A stretch of DNA of 63,806 nt. Source: Brevibacterium moorei (lineage in GTDB: Bacteria > Actinomycetota > Actinomycetes > Actinomycetales > Brevibacteriaceae). Shown one piece after another: positions 1 through 8,322 of this stretch. Where the stretch lies: NCBI RefSeq assembly GCF_024580735.1, contig NZ_JANIJX010000022.1:1-63806 (forward strand), in the 5' to 3' direction. The notes under the pieces are model-generated. The model had not been told where the DNA came from, ran no database searches, and saw only the letters and a list, made by a program, of their open reading frames with translations. The translations under genes and the position numbers were made by a program. Positions within the stretch are counted from its first letter, which is position 1. Every line of letters starts with the position of its first letter.

Positions 1-67
1 GCTGACGCTCGTACTCGCGAACGAACTCACGGACCTCTTCGACGGTGAATCCCACAACGCTGACCAT
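1..67 (-). CDS. Partial CDS at left edge, probable insertion-sequence transposase N-terminus
   Basis: The frame begins with ATG at 67 and runs out of the window; only about 22 codons are visible (MVSVVGFTVEEVREFVREYE...). An AAAGGAG ribosome binding site lies about 12 bases upstream of the ATG. I do not recognise the protein from this fragment. The transposase idea is an inference from context: just upstream lies a sequence (131-152) that recurs in opposite orientation at the other end of the window, next to another truncated minus-strand frame, as expected for the two tips of one insertion-sequence type. The family is not assigned. Confidence 0.5.
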   Translation of the reverse strand, partial: MVSVVGFTVEEVREFVREYERQ

Positions 68-97
68 GCGAGATCACTCTCCTTTGCTTGATCGTGA

Positions 98-152
98 CTG
101 ACTCACAACCAGCTTGGCAAAGAGGGGTACTGCAGGTTTGCGCATGTGATGT
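98..152. mobile_element. Insertion-sequence terminal repeat (tip of left copy)
   Basis: The 22 bases 131-152, containing TGCAGGTTTGCGCATGTG, are repeated exactly as the reverse complement at 63675-63696. The similarity continues outward imperfectly for about 30 more bases (shared TGACTC and CAGCTTG) and stops at 152 on the inner side. This fits the left and right tips of two copies of one element. Both neighbouring reading frames are on the minus strand, so the copies would lie in the same direction at the two window ends. Confidence 0.6.
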
Positions 153-165
153 GGCGGGCAGGCGG

Positions 166-1461
166 CTAGAGCAGTGCGGTCAGATCCGCGTTGCGGTTCC
201 TGATCATCGGCACGTGCTTGAGCAGCCTGCCGACGATCGGGTTCTTGATCATCTTGCGGCGCTGGCCGACGCTCTTGTTCCGCTTGTCCAGTTCCGCCTG
301 AGTCAGCGATACGAAGTTCTTCCGGCCCTGAGTCGCCCCCTCCTTCTGGAAGTTCGCGATCTTGGGCCGCATGACCTTCTCCCAGCCGTCCAGCGCCGCA
401 TCCAGGTCGTCGGGGTGCTTGCGCAGGGCCGCGCCCAGCAGATCGGCCCCGCCGATCCCGGAGGTCGCGCCCATCCCCGAGTACAGGGTGGGGCACCAGG
501 CGGAATCGCCCACCAGGACGACGCGGCCGCGGTGCCAGCTGTCCATTTTCACCTGTTCGGTGGTGTCGTAGAGGAACTCATCGGCCCGATCCAGCTGGTC
601 CAGGGCGTACTCCATGTACGTGCCGTACGGCTGATCGCCGAAGACCTCTCTGATGTGCTGTTTGGGATCGAGCTTCCGTTCCGCTCCGGGATCGTCCGAG
701 GCCCAGGTGAACAGCACGGTGGCGGGGTGGTCGGCGAAGGGGAAGACCCAGAACGCCTTGCCCACCTCGGTCAGGATGACGCCCTGATCGGGCTTGAGCC
801 CCGGCGGGTTCTCCGGCAGTTCGAAGGCGCAGATCATGGTGCCGAGTTCGTGCAGATACTTCTGTGCAGGCCCGAAGACCATTTCGCGGACCTGGGAGTG
901 GATGCCGTCGGCTCCCACCAGCAGCTCGTACTCCTCCTGGGTCCTCTCCCCCGTCGTGGAGTCCTCCAGAGTCACGCGCACCCCTGAGGCGTTCTGCCAG
1001 ATATCGACAGGACGGGTGTTGTAGCGGATCTCCACATCGTCGGGCAGGGCGTCGAAGGTCGCCTGTTCCACATCGCCGCGCAGCATCATCCACGGCCCGA
1101 AGTCCGCCGGGGCATCGGCGAACCCCAGGGTGTCGCCGATGATCCCGGTGCGGTCGATCGCGAAGTTCTGCGAGGCCGGGCTGCGCCGGTCGTGCAGACC
1201 GGGCAGCGCGCCCAGATGGTCCGCTGCGATCCACCCCAGGCCGAACAGGCCGATGAAGTATCCGCCGCGGCGGCGCGCCGGGGCCTTCTCCACGATCACG
1301 GGCTCCCAGCCCGACTGCTTGAGCGCGATCGCCGAGGCGATGCCGCTGATACCCAGCCCCACCACCAGGGCGCGCCTGCCTGTGGCGCTCTGGTTCTTTG
1401 CGCTCCGGTTCGCAGTGTCCTGCTGGTTCGTCTGCCCCGCGAGGCCCTTTTCTGTGCTCAT
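166..1461 (-). CDS. FAD-dependent monooxygenase (p-hydroxybenzoate hydroxylase fold)
   Basis: A 431-residue flavoprotein of the aromatic-ring hydroxylase type, which would use FAD and NAD(P)H to hydroxylate a small organic substrate in the cytoplasm. The N-terminus has the dinucleotide-binding fingerprint VVGLGISGIASAIAL followed by an acidic VIVEKA strand end. LLVGADGIHSQVRE is the family's DG motif, and GRVVLVGDSAWCP is the C-terminal GD motif that binds the FAD ribityl chain. I start at ATG 1461 because the codons upstream run through the operator. The gene is divergent from a TetR gene, and a perfect palindrome ends 4 bases before its start, so repression by that TetR and induction by a ligand is likely. 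The substrate cannot be read from the sequence. Confidence 0.85.
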   Translation of the reverse strand: MSTEKGLAGQTNQQDTANRSAKNQSATGRRALVVGLGISGIASAIALKQSGWEPVIVEKAPARRRGGYFIGLFGLGWIAADHLGALPGLHDRRSPASQNFAIDRTGIIGDTLGFADAPADFGPWMMLRGDVEQATFDALPDDVEIRYNTRPVDIWQNASGVRVTLEDSTTGERTQEEYELLVGADGIHSQVREMVFGPAQKYLHELGTMICAFELPENPPGLKPDQGVILTEVGKAFWVFPFADHPATVLFTWASDDPGAERKLDPKQHIREVFGDQPYGTYMEYALDQLDRADEFLYDTTEQVKMDSWHRGRVVLVGDSAWCPTLYSGMGATSGIGGADLLGAALRKHPDDLDAALDGWEKVMRPKIANFQKEGATQGRKNFVSLTQAELDKRNKSVGQRRKMIKNPIVGRLLKHVPMIRNRNADLTALL

Positions 1462-1464
1462 GTA

Positions 1465-1489
1465 AATAAGATACACCCTGCATCTTATT
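1465..1489. promoter_or_regulatory. Probable TetR operator between monooxygenase and regulator
   Basis: A perfect inverted repeat AATAAGAT, 9-base spacer, ATCTTATT. It sits directly against the start codon of the monooxygenase and 33 bases before the divergent TetR gene. Size and position fit a TetR dimer site that would control both genes. Confidence 0.75.
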
Positions 1490-1522
1490 GCGAAGGCGAA
1501 TTTTCCTGGGAGAATACAGAAT

Positions 1523-2152
1523 GTGAGTGAGCAGAGCAGGGATGCGGGCACGGCACCCCGGACCCGCAGACGCGGCACCGAATTGGAAGACGCGATCCAC
1601 GAGGCCGTTCTGGCCGAACTGCGCGAGCACGGCTATGCGGGAGTCGGCTTCGCCGGCGTCGCCAAGCGCGCGCGGACCAGCCGGCCCGTCCTGGCCCGGC
1701 GGTACGCCTCCCGCGCCCAGATGGTCGCGGCGGCCTTCACCTCGAATTTCGAGCCGCCGGAACCCGGCGGCGCCGGTCCGGCCGCGGCCACTTTGCGAAC
1801 CGAGCTCATCGACCTCTTCACTGCGATCTCGGCCCCCAGCCGGCGCCTCGGCCCCCAGACCAGCCGGGCACTGCTGGGCGAGGCGGATCAGGAACTGCTG
1901 GACGAACTCATGGCCGGGCTGCCGGGCGACGCCGAACTGGCCACCAGGGTCGAATCATTCCTCCGCGACATCACCACGGCCGCCCGCGCGCGCGGCGAAC
2001 TCGGACCCCGGGACATCCCCGCCCACGTTCTCACCGCACCTTTGGCCGTCCTCAGGTTCGCGGTGCTCGAGCGCGAGGTCGACGATGCGGAACTCGCGCG
2101 CATCGTCGACGACATCGCCATCCCCCTGTACCGGGTCACCGCGCAGGGGTAG
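1523..2152 (+). CDS. TetR/AcrR family transcriptional regulator
   Basis: 209 residues. The N-terminal third reads as a TetR helix-turn-helix: AIHEAVLAELREHGYAGVGF, then AGVAKRARTSRPVLARRY with the usual pattern of a recognition helix ending in an aromatic residue. The remainder is a helical ligand-binding and dimer domain with no recognisable ligand signature. The start is GTG 1523, preceded by TGGGAG about 12 bases upstream; an in-frame ATG is not available nearby. It is divergent from the flavin monooxygenase, with a perfect palindrome between the two, so its likely role is local repression of that enzyme and of itself. Confidence 0.85.
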   Translation: MSEQSRDAGTAPRTRRRGTELEDAIHEAVLAELREHGYAGVGFAGVAKRARTSRPVLARRYASRAQMVAAAFTSNFEPPEPGGAGPAAATLRTELIDLFTAISAPSRRLGPQTSRALLGEADQELLDELMAGLPGDAELATRVESFLRDITTAARARGELGPRDIPAHVLTAPLAVLRFAVLEREVDDAELARIVDDIAIPLYRVTAQG

Positions 2153-2286
2153 GTCGGGCGGCCGGGGCCGGGGCCGGCTCCAGCGGGGCCGGCCGTGGCT
2201 AGGGGCTGGCTGCTCCAGCGGGACCCGGCCCGGTCAGCTCGACCAGCCAATTCAGCCCGACCGGCCGGTCAGCGCCCCCGGCCCGG

Positions 2287-2811
2287 TCAGCTCACCTCAT
2301 CAGAGGCGAGAGCCTCGACGGTGGCGGTGCCCCGGCCGGTCAGCAGCTTCGACATGGGGCAGCGCGCATGCGCGGCCGTCACGACCTCGCGCACTTGCTC
2401 GGCTGGCAGGCCCGGCACGTGCACGGCGGCGTGGGGCGCGAACCGGAATTCGCCGTCCGCCTCGCCGAACAGCCGGACGGTGACGGTCACTGTGGACGCG
2501 TGCAGTGCCGGGTCCAGGCCCCGTTGCGCGAGCACCTTGGCCACGGCGGAGTTCAGGCACGTGCTCCAGGCCATCCCGAGGAACTGCTCGGGGTTGGCCC
2601 CGGCCGCACCGGCCTCGGGCTGACCCGTCGGCAGGCGCATCCCGCCGGCAACGTCGACCCAGCCCGAGGTGCCGCCCCGATTGCTCACAACGGTTTCGTA
2701 CAGGGACGCCGCCGGTTCTCCCGACTCGGCCTGTCCGGCCTGTCCGGCCTGTCCAGTCTGTCCGGCGACCCCGGCCGGCTCGCTCAACGGTTCAAGGTGA
2801 GACGTGTCCAT
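2287..2811 (-). CDS. OsmC/Ohr family peroxidase-like protein
   Basis: 174 residues. After a Gly/Ala/Gln-rich N-terminus with GQAGQAGQ repeats, the protein shows the OsmC/Ohr layout: a catalytic cysteine in NPEQFLGMAWSTCLNS and a second cysteine in AHARCPMSKLL. Ohr-type enzymes reduce organic hydroperoxides through these two cysteines using dithiol reductants. The spacing and the SNRGG-GW-DVAGG-RLPTG strand region at the N-terminus fit Ohr better than classic OsmC. The start ATG 2811 has no ribosome binding site but has TAGCCT (2818-2823 on the minus strand) 6 bases upstream, so the mRNA is probably leaderless. It faces away from the PrsW gene. Confidence 0.75.
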   Translation of the reverse strand: MDTSHLEPLSEPAGVAGQTGQAGQAGQAESGEPAASLYETVVSNRGGTSGWVDVAGGMRLPTGQPEAGAAGANPEQFLGMAWSTCLNSAVAKVLAQRGLDPALHASTVTVTVRLFGEADGEFRFAPHAAVHVPGLPAEQVREVVTAAHARCPMSKLLTGRGTATVEALASDEVS

Positions 2812-2950
2812 GGCCCCAGGCTAATCGGCATGCACGACACACGGGCGCTTTCACAGCTGCGACATAGATTCGCAACAGCCGGCGGCAAGCGGTGGAGCGT
2901 TCCATGAACGACATGGGGCAGACGGCCCCGACGCTGCAAGGAGTGCGACC

Positions 2951-4003
2951 ATGACTCTTATACCGGAATACCCGAAATACGCACCCAGGGTCCCTGCGAC
3001 CGGTCCAACCGCGACCGGTCCGACCACAGCAGGTTCGACCACAGCAGGCTTCCGCCGGGGCTACTGGTGGAAGGCAATGCTGGGCGGTCTGGGTCTGTGG
3101 GTGCTGACGGTCATCGTCACGATCCTCACCCGCAATGCCAACCTCGTGCCCACCCTGATCCTGGTGGGCAGTTTCCTCGTGCCGTTCTCGGCCAGTCTGC
3201 TGGCCATCGAGAAGACGCGGGGCCGGATCAACCCGACGAGGCTGCTCATGGCCTTCTTCGTCGGTGGCATCTTCGGCGTGCTGGCGGCCTCCATCTTCGA
3301 GGCCAAAGTCTCCGGCACTCTGACCTCGCTACTGGCCGCCGGGTTCATCGAAGAAGCGGTCAAGCTGACGGTGCTGGCCTGCGCGGCCCGCCACATCGTG
3401 CGCAGGACGCCGGGGCTCGGCGCCTGGCTGGGCGTCGTCGTGGGCGCCGGCTTCGCGGCCTTCGAGTCTGCGGGCTACGCGCTGAACTCCTCGCTGGACG
3501 GTGGCGGGATCGATCTGCTGGCACTGTTGGAGACCGAGGCCCTGCGCGGCCTGCTGGCACCGGCCGGCCACATCCTGTGGACCGCGATCGTCGGCGCAGC
3601 CCTGTTCGCCGTGCTCGGCCGCCTCGACGCCCGCCGTGCCGCCGCGGCGGGACCCGGGCGGGCCCCGAGTACCGCCCCCATCGCCGCGTGGATCCCGCTG
3701 GCGCTGACCTACCTGGGCGTGGCCGTGTTACACGCGGCCTGGGACCTCGCCGGCAATATCGCGGGTTACATCGCGGTGGCGGTCACCGGTGCCGGCCGCT
3801 ACCAGGCCACCTACGGGTTCACACCCGAAGCCGTAGTCGCCGAGGCGCAGAACCTGGCAAACGGGCTCTACCTGGCCGGCGTGATCGTCGTGACCGTGCT
3901 GGGCGTCGTGTGGTTGACGGCCTCGGTGCTTCAGTACGAGGCGACCCAGTCGCGCAACCGGCCCAGGCCCGCGCCAATGTCCTCGGCGCTGATCCCGGAG
4001 TAG
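2951..4003 (+). CDS. PrsW-type intramembrane metalloprotease family protein
   Basis: 350 residues with about eight predicted membrane helices. The family motifs are visible: FIEEAVKL (EExxK-like) at about residue 136, FAAFESAGYA near 173, AGHILWT near 205 and VLHAAWDLA near 263. In characterised PrsW proteins such residues line an intramembrane active site that cleaves anti-sigma factors or similar single-pass proteins. No sigma or anti-sigma gene is adjacent, so the substrate is unknown. A strong AAGGAG site precedes ATG 2951. The last 73 bases overlap, tail to tail, with the aminotransferase on the other strand, so the two 3' ends are constrained together. Confidence 0.85.
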   Translation: MTLIPEYPKYAPRVPATGPTATGPTTAGSTTAGFRRGYWWKAMLGGLGLWVLTVIVTILTRNANLVPTLILVGSFLVPFSASLLAIEKTRGRINPTRLLMAFFVGGIFGVLAASIFEAKVSGTLTSLLAAGFIEEAVKLTVLACAARHIVRRTPGLGAWLGVVVGAGFAAFESAGYALNSSLDGGGIDLLALLETEALRGLLAPAGHILWTAIVGAALFAVLGRLDARRAAAAGPGRAPSTAPIAAWIPLALTYLGVAVLHAAWDLAGNIAGYIAVAVTGAGRYQATYGFTPEAVVAEAQNLANGLYLAGVIVVTVLGVVWLTASVLQYEATQSRNRPRPAPMSSALIPE

Positions 4004-5127
4004 GCCAGGCGGATGTACTCGCGGTCCTCACCGGGCTGGCGGCGGCCGAAGTGCTCGCGGGTGCAGAAGGACACCCCGGTATTGTGCAGGGCGGCCGTCG
4101 CGAACTCGCCCACCGAGCTCGCGCCGACCCGTGCCACCGCGTCCGTCACATCGGGGAACAGGTAGAAGGTCGACTGCGGCACGGCCACGTGCATGCCGGG
4201 CACCTGGTTGACCAGGCCGGCTGCCACGTCCCGGCGCTCGCGCAGGATCCCGAGCATATCCGCGACCGAATCCTGCGGCCCGGTCAGCGCGGCCACGCCG
4301 GCCCACTGCACATAGTGGTTCGTGCACGATTCGTCGTTCGTGTTCAGGGTGGAGATGACGTCCGCGATCTGCTTGGGCGCCGCTGCGCAGCCCAGCCGAG
4401 AGCCCGTCATCGCGTACTTCTTGGAAAAGGTGTAGAGGATGACGGTGCGTTCGGCCATGCCGGGCAGCGAGGCGATCGATTCGGACCGGCCCTCGTAGCG
4501 GGTGTCGAAATATGCCTCGTCGGAGAGCACCCACAGGTCGAACTCCTGGGCCAGTTCCGCGAGCGCGCGGCGCTCTTCCGGGGTCGATTCCGCGGAGATC
4601 GGGTTCTGCAGGTCGTTGTAGATGATGGCCACCGTGTTATCGGTGATGAGCGAGCGGATCTGGTCGAGGTCCAGTGCGAAGCCGTCCGGGGTCGATTCGT
4701 AGCGGTAGGGCACCGCGGTGCCGCCCAGGTATTCGATCTGCGATTCGTAGATCGGGAAGCCGGGATTGGGGTAGAGGACCTCCTGGCCCGGGTTCATCAC
4801 GGACTGCAGGAACTTCGTGATGACGGGCTTGCCGCCGGTGGTCACCACGATGTTCTCGGCGTTCAGGTCCATCCCGCGGGCGGTGCCGATGTCGGCGGCC
4901 AGGGCCTCGCGCAGTTCGGGAATGCCCGCGCCGGGGCAGTAGCCGGTGTGGCCGTCGGCGATCGCCCTGTCCAGGGCCTCGACGATGTGGCCGGCGGTCG
5001 GGATGTCGATATCGCCCAGGTGGAAGGGGTAGACGGTATTGCCGCGGGCCTTCCAGTCCGCGGCGGCCTGGGCCACCGAGAACGAGGTCTCCGTGCCCAG
5101 TCGGGTCAGGCGCTGTGCGAGTTCCAT
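3931..5127 (-). CDS. PLP-dependent aminotransferase, class I/II
   Basis: 398 residues, a usual length for fold-type I aminotransferases. Recognisable pieces are the N-terminal substrate-binding region (YPFHLGDIDIPT), GYCPGAGIPELREALA, the PLP-ring region NDLQNPISAE, the aspartate in DLWVLSDEAYFD, and the Schiff-base lysine in FSKKYAMTGSRLG. These place it with aspartate/alanine-type aminotransferases; the amino-acid specificity cannot be fixed by eye. I start at ATG 5127, where AAGGGGAG sits about 7 bases upstream. A longer frame to 5181 has no such site. The gene follows the tRNA-Ser on the same strand but is separated from it by a very long hairpin. Confidence 0.85.
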   Translation of the reverse strand: MELAQRLTRLGTETSFSVAQAAADWKARGNTVYPFHLGDIDIPTAGHIVEALDRAIADGHTGYCPGAGIPELREALAADIGTARGMDLNAENIVVTTGGKPVITKFLQSVMNPGQEVLYPNPGFPIYESQIEYLGGTAVPYRYESTPDGFALDLDQIRSLITDNTVAIIYNDLQNPISAESTPEERRALAELAQEFDLWVLSDEAYFDTRYEGRSESIASLPGMAERTVILYTFSKKYAMTGSRLGCAAAPKQIADVISTLNTNDESCTNHYVQWAGVAALTGPQDSVADMLGILRERRDVAAGLVNQVPGMHVAVPQSTFYLFPDVTDAVARVGASSVGEFATAALHNTGVSFCTREHFGRRQPGEDREYIRLAYSGISAEDIGAGLGRLRDWVASY

Positions 5128-5226
5128 GGTTGGCTCCCCTTCGTCGGTCCGGATACGGTGGCCGAGGCCGGGGCGGACCACCGTGTCGCTGTCGCCTCCC
5201 AGCTTAGCGAGCCACTCAACCCCTCA

Positions 5227-5288
5227 AACACCAGATAAGCGCGGGAACGACCTGTTACAGCAGGTCGTTCCCGCGCTTATCTGGTGTT
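5227..5288. terminator. Perfect 28-bp hairpin, probable terminator of tRNA-Ser
   Basis: Two perfectly complementary 28-base arms (5227-5254 and 5261-5288) with a 6-base loop TTACAG. It lies between the tRNA-Ser 3' end and the aminotransferase start. No long T run follows, so it may also be a repeat element. It is unusually long for a simple terminator. Confidence 0.65.
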
Positions 5289-5309
5289 CATGCGCGTGCG
5301 CACATGATC

Positions 5310-5398
5310 TGGCGGTGAGTCCGGGATTCGAACCCGGGGAAGGGGTTGCCTTCAACGGTTTTCAAGACCGTCACATTCGGCCGCTCTGTCAACTCACC
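5310..5398 (-). tRNA. tRNA-Ser (anticodon UGA)
   Basis: An 89-base class II tRNA on the minus strand. The acceptor stem GGTGAGT pairs with ACTCACC, followed by discriminator G and an encoded CCA (5310-5312). The anticodon arm ACGGT-CTTGAAA-ACCGT carries TGA, there is a variable arm of serine type, and the T-arm contains GGTTCGAATCC. It would read UCA and UCG-type serine codons. Confidence 0.95.
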
Positions 5399-5497
5399 AT
5401 GCCCGACCATTCTTCCATATCCCCGGCACCGGACAAATTCACCCGACCCGGTCCCGCCCGGGGACGCGCCGCTCCACCATCGAAGCCGCGCGCCCAC

Positions 5498-6190
5498 TCA
5501 GCCCTCCGTGTACAGTTTCCGCAGATCCCGCAGGCGATACACGATCACCTGGGGGTCGGACTTCGCATCCGCTTCGAACCGGACCCGCACGACATCCGAT
5601 TGGGGGCCCCGCTCCGCCCGACCCTTCACCGGCCCGTGTTCGACCTGCAGGAACGACAACTCGGCCTTGGTCCCCAGATCCTTCCGGGCCCGCTCGACAA
5701 CCTCTCCGACGTCGAGGTCCCCCGCCGTCCGGACATCGTCGAGCGGGTCGCGCTCGACCTGTGTCGCCTCCGTATAGGCCGGCGCCCGGCCGGGGCGGAA
5801 TTCCACCTGGCGGTCCCCCGGCAACCCGCCGCTGGGACCCGTGACCAGTTCCGTGGATTCCGGGGACGCGGTAATCGCGAGGATCCGACCGAGCTTCTGC
5901 TGCCCGGCGAAATCCACGACCCGGCGCATGGTCGTCGCATCCAGGGTGCGCACATCGGTGAAGTCCCCGGCCAGGTGCGGCAAGTCCTTTGGCGCGGGCT
6001 CGTTCCGTCCCGCCTGCGTGATCTGGTGCGTCTGCTGTTCGGGCTCGGGCGGGTCGACCGGCCGGGCTGCGTACACCCCCGCCACCGAGCCGAGCACCAG
6101 CAGGACGGCGCCGCCGATGAACGGCCCGCTATTGGCAAAGCGCACCCACCGGGCCCACAGTCCCCGGCCGGCCCGCGATTCGTCGCTCAC
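5498..6190 (-). CDS. Single-pass membrane protein, second-pair member B2 of the DUF1707-linked operon
   Basis: 230 residues. One membrane helix near residues 21-41 (GPFIGGAVLLVLGSVAGVY), then an extracytoplasmic domain. Its C-terminus (VVERARKDLG...VVRVRFEAD...LYTEG) clearly resembles the C-terminus of the protein encoded at 7348-8322 (IMERARADLG...IEVEFEP...LYTDD), so the two are paralogues. Unlike that paralogue it lacks the N-terminal DUF1707-like segment. The start overlaps the stop of the upstream gene by 4 bases (ATGA), so translation is coupled. It is last in a five-gene operon. I do not recognise the extracytoplasmic domain. Confidence 0.75.
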   Translation of the reverse strand: MSDESRAGRGLWARWVRFANSGPFIGGAVLLVLGSVAGVYAARPVDPPEPEQQTHQITQAGRNEPAPKDLPHLAGDFTDVRTLDATTMRRVVDFAGQQKLGRILAITASPESTELVTGPSGGLPGDRQVEFRPGRAPAYTEATQVERDPLDDVRTAGDLDVGEVVERARKDLGTKAELSFLQVEHGPVKGRAERGPQSDVVRVRFEADAKSDPQVIVYRLRDLRKLYTEG

Positions 6191-7338
6191 AGGAACCTCG
6201 CCTCCAACAACTGCGATCCGTCGGTGTTCCAGACCAACATGCCGCCGGCCGGTCCCTGCGGGTCGGACCCTGGGGTGCGGCGCAGTTCCACCTGGATCCG
6301 GACCTCGTCGGCCGAACCGCCCACCGGTCTGCCCGCTGCGGGGTCCTTCACCAGGGTCAGGCTCGACACCTGCAGGCCTTCCGTCGACCTGTCCGTGTGT
6401 CGGCCCAGGACCTCCGAGGCCCGGCTCACCGCCGCGAATACGGTCTGTGCGCTCATATCCCCGGTGTCGAATCCGGGGCGCTTGCCCTCGGGCAGCCAGG
6501 GCAGCGGAGCGGCCGGATCGACCTCGTGCAGTTCCTCGTCGAAACCGACGGGATCGAAATCGGACCCACCCGAACCGGCCCCGCCGGCGCCCGAGTCGCC
6601 GGCACCGGAATCGGACCCGCGGGCGACCATGGCCTCGGCCGAGGCGTCCGTGACGACCACCCGCCCCACCGACCTCCCATCCAGGGCGGTGAGCAGACCG
6701 TGCAGGTATCCATATGACAGGAAGCCATCGGCCAGCGCGCCGCGCGCAGCGGCCCGCCCGGCTTCACCGTCCGGAGCCTCGCCGGCCTCGGCCGCGGGAT
6801 CGTCCTGGGTCCCGGTCACCAACGTCATCCCGATCCCACCAGCCGCGAATCCCGCCACCAGACAGGCGACCATAGCGCCGGCGACCGCCAGGCGGTGCCG
6901 CAGCGGCCTGCGCTCCGGCGCGCCGCTGTCCGATGCACCGCCGTCCGGGGCGCTGCGATCGTCTTCCGGACTCGATGCCCGCCGGCGCCCCTCGGGTACG
7001 AAGCGCGGCGCGGCGCCGTGCTTGCCCGCCCACGGAGGCTCGACCTCGGCCGACTTCCCGTCTGACCCGGGAGTCCCATCCGACATAGGAGTCCCGTCTG
7101 ATCTGGCCGCGTTGCCCGGGGTCGGCATGCCCTCGGGCAGCGGAATCCCCTGCCGCGGCAGATCCGCGATCAACTCCTCGAGCCGGGCCAGGCTCCGTGC
7201 CCCGTCCACCGCGCGGATCCGCTCGGCGAAGGTGTCATCGTCCAGCCGCCCATCCGCATAGGCTTCGGTGATCGCCTGGCGATATGACTCGCGCTGCAGG
7301 AATGACGGCCGGTGACCCGCCTGTGGATTCCGCGTCAT
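6187..7338 (-). CDS. DUF1707-like membrane protein, second-pair member A2
   Basis: 383 residues. Residues 10-63 match the DUF1707 pattern seen at the N-terminus of many actinobacterial membrane proteins: RESYRQAITEAYADGRLDDD, then FAERIRAVDGARSLARLEEL and an IADLP end. A charged low-complexity stretch leads to one membrane helix (LAVAGAMVACLVAGFAAGGI, about 150-170), and the rest is extracytoplasmic. The outer domain shares LSYGYLHGLL and the C-terminal end GSQLLEAR with the protein at 8319-9332. RBS GAAGGGA precedes ATG 7338. It follows the previous gene by 9 bases and overlaps the next by 4. The function is unknown. Confidence 0.75.
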   Translation of the reverse strand: MTRNPQAGHRPSFLQRESYRQAITEAYADGRLDDDTFAERIRAVDGARSLARLEELIADLPRQGIPLPEGMPTPGNAARSDGTPMSDGTPGSDGKSAEVEPPWAGKHGAAPRFVPEGRRRASSPEDDRSAPDGGASDSGAPERRPLRHRLAVAGAMVACLVAGFAAGGIGMTLVTGTQDDPAAEAGEAPDGEAGRAAARGALADGFLSYGYLHGLLTALDGRSVGRVVVTDASAEAMVARGSDSGAGDSGAGGAGSGGSDFDPVGFDEELHEVDPAAPLPWLPEGKRPGFDTGDMSAQTVFAAVSRASEVLGRHTDRSTEGLQVSSLTLVKDPAAGRPVGGSADEVRIQVELRRTPGSDPQGPAGGMLVWNTDGSQLLEARFL

Positions 7339-7347
7339 CGATTCCCT

Positions 7348-8322
7348 TCAATCGTCCGTGTACAGTTTCTTGCCCTTGAGGTCGTAGGCGATGGTCGAGG
7401 GCTCCCCCGAACCGCTCGGCTCGAACTCCACCTCGATCCGGTCGCCCATCTTCCGATAGTCCTTGTCGAGGTTGCTGTACGAGATGTCGATGCTGCGCAT
7501 CTCCCCGTCCTGCCCCAGATCCGCCCTGGCCCGCTCCATGATCTGCTGCAGGTCGATCCGCTTGAGGGCCGCCTGATCGTGCAGCGGCTCGAACCGCACG
7601 TCCTTGCGGGCCTGCGAGCGCGGGGCCTCCCCCGCGCGGAACACCAGATAGGTCGAGCCCTTCCCCTTGCCCTGCACGTCCACCGTCGTGTAGTCGTCAT
7701 AGGCCTGCAGGCTCGTCACCGTGCCCTTGGGGCCCTTGTCCGCCACGTAGTCGAGCACCCGGGCGACCGTGTCGGGGGTCAGGGCGGGGACATTGGCGAA
7801 GTCCTGCCCGACGACCGGCAGATCGTCCGGGGCCGGCTGTTGCCGACCGGCCTCGGTGCTCATGTCCCTGCCGGTAGCCGAGTCCTGATTCGCCGCGGCG
7901 GAGGCAATCATGTGCACTCCGGTGTAGCCACCGGCGCCGATGGCGACCGTCACCACTAGCACCACCAGGCGGCCGAGGAGTTTGCGGACGTGGGTGCCAG
8001 GCGGCGCCTGGGCCGCGGTGTCACGCCGCGCCCCGCGGGAGGCCTCCCGCCGACGCCGTTTGGCGGCCTTCTTCTTCGCCCTCCGGCGGCTCGCGGCCGT
8101 ATCCGCAGCGGCCCCATCAGCGGTTCCGCCCGCCGAGGCCGGGCGCAGTGCGCGGGGATCGTAGGGCAGGTCGGTGAACAGCTTGTCGAGGGCGTCGAAG
8201 CTCTGGGCGGATTCCGCAGCGGCCAGGCGTTCCTCGTAGAGTCCCTGGGTCAGGCGCCCGTCGACCAGGGATTCTTGCAGCGCCGCGATATAGGGGGCGC
8301 GTTCGGCGTGTGATGGCCTCAT
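7348..8322 (-). CDS. DUF1707-like membrane protein, first-pair member B1
   Basis: 324 residues. The N-terminus (ERAPYIAALQESLVDGRLTQ...YEERLAAAESAQSFDALDKL...TDLP) fits DUF1707. A Lys/Arg-rich segment (RRRAKKKAAKRRRRE) precedes one membrane helix (LLGRLVVLVVTVAIGAGGY), which predicts an inside N-terminus. The outer domain is paralogous to the product of 5498-6190: both have DLP...DF..V..L...T..RV.DY early and an ERAR.DLG segment late. Its ATG overlaps the upstream stop by 4 bases. The gene is part of a duplicated two-gene unit. Confidence 0.75.
   Translation of the reverse strand: MRPSHAERAPYIAALQESLVDGRLTQGLYEERLAAAESAQSFDALDKLFTDLPYDPRALRPASAGGTADGAAADTAASRRRAKKKAAKRRRREASRGARRDTAAQAPPGTHVRKLLGRLVVLVVTVAIGAGGYTGVHMIASAAANQDSATGRDMSTEAGRQQPAPDDLPVVGQDFANVPALTPDTVARVLDYVADKGPKGTVTSLQAYDDYTTVDVQGKGKGSTYLVFRAGEAPRSQARKDVRFEPLHDQAALKRIDLQQIMERARADLGQDGEMRSIDISYSNLDKDYRKMGDRIEVEFEPSGSGEPSTIAYDLKGKKLYTDD

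Noticed and set aside
2153..2286. GC-rich repeats (CCCGGCCCGGTCAGCTC twice) after the TetR gene
   Set aside because: Short, irregular low-complexity sequence without clear boundaries or other copies.
3067..5238. A 723-residue open frame across PrsW and the aminotransferase gene
   Set aside because: It is a shadow of PrsW in another frame and antisense to the aminotransferase. No motif is found and the composition is Arg/Gly/Pro-biased.
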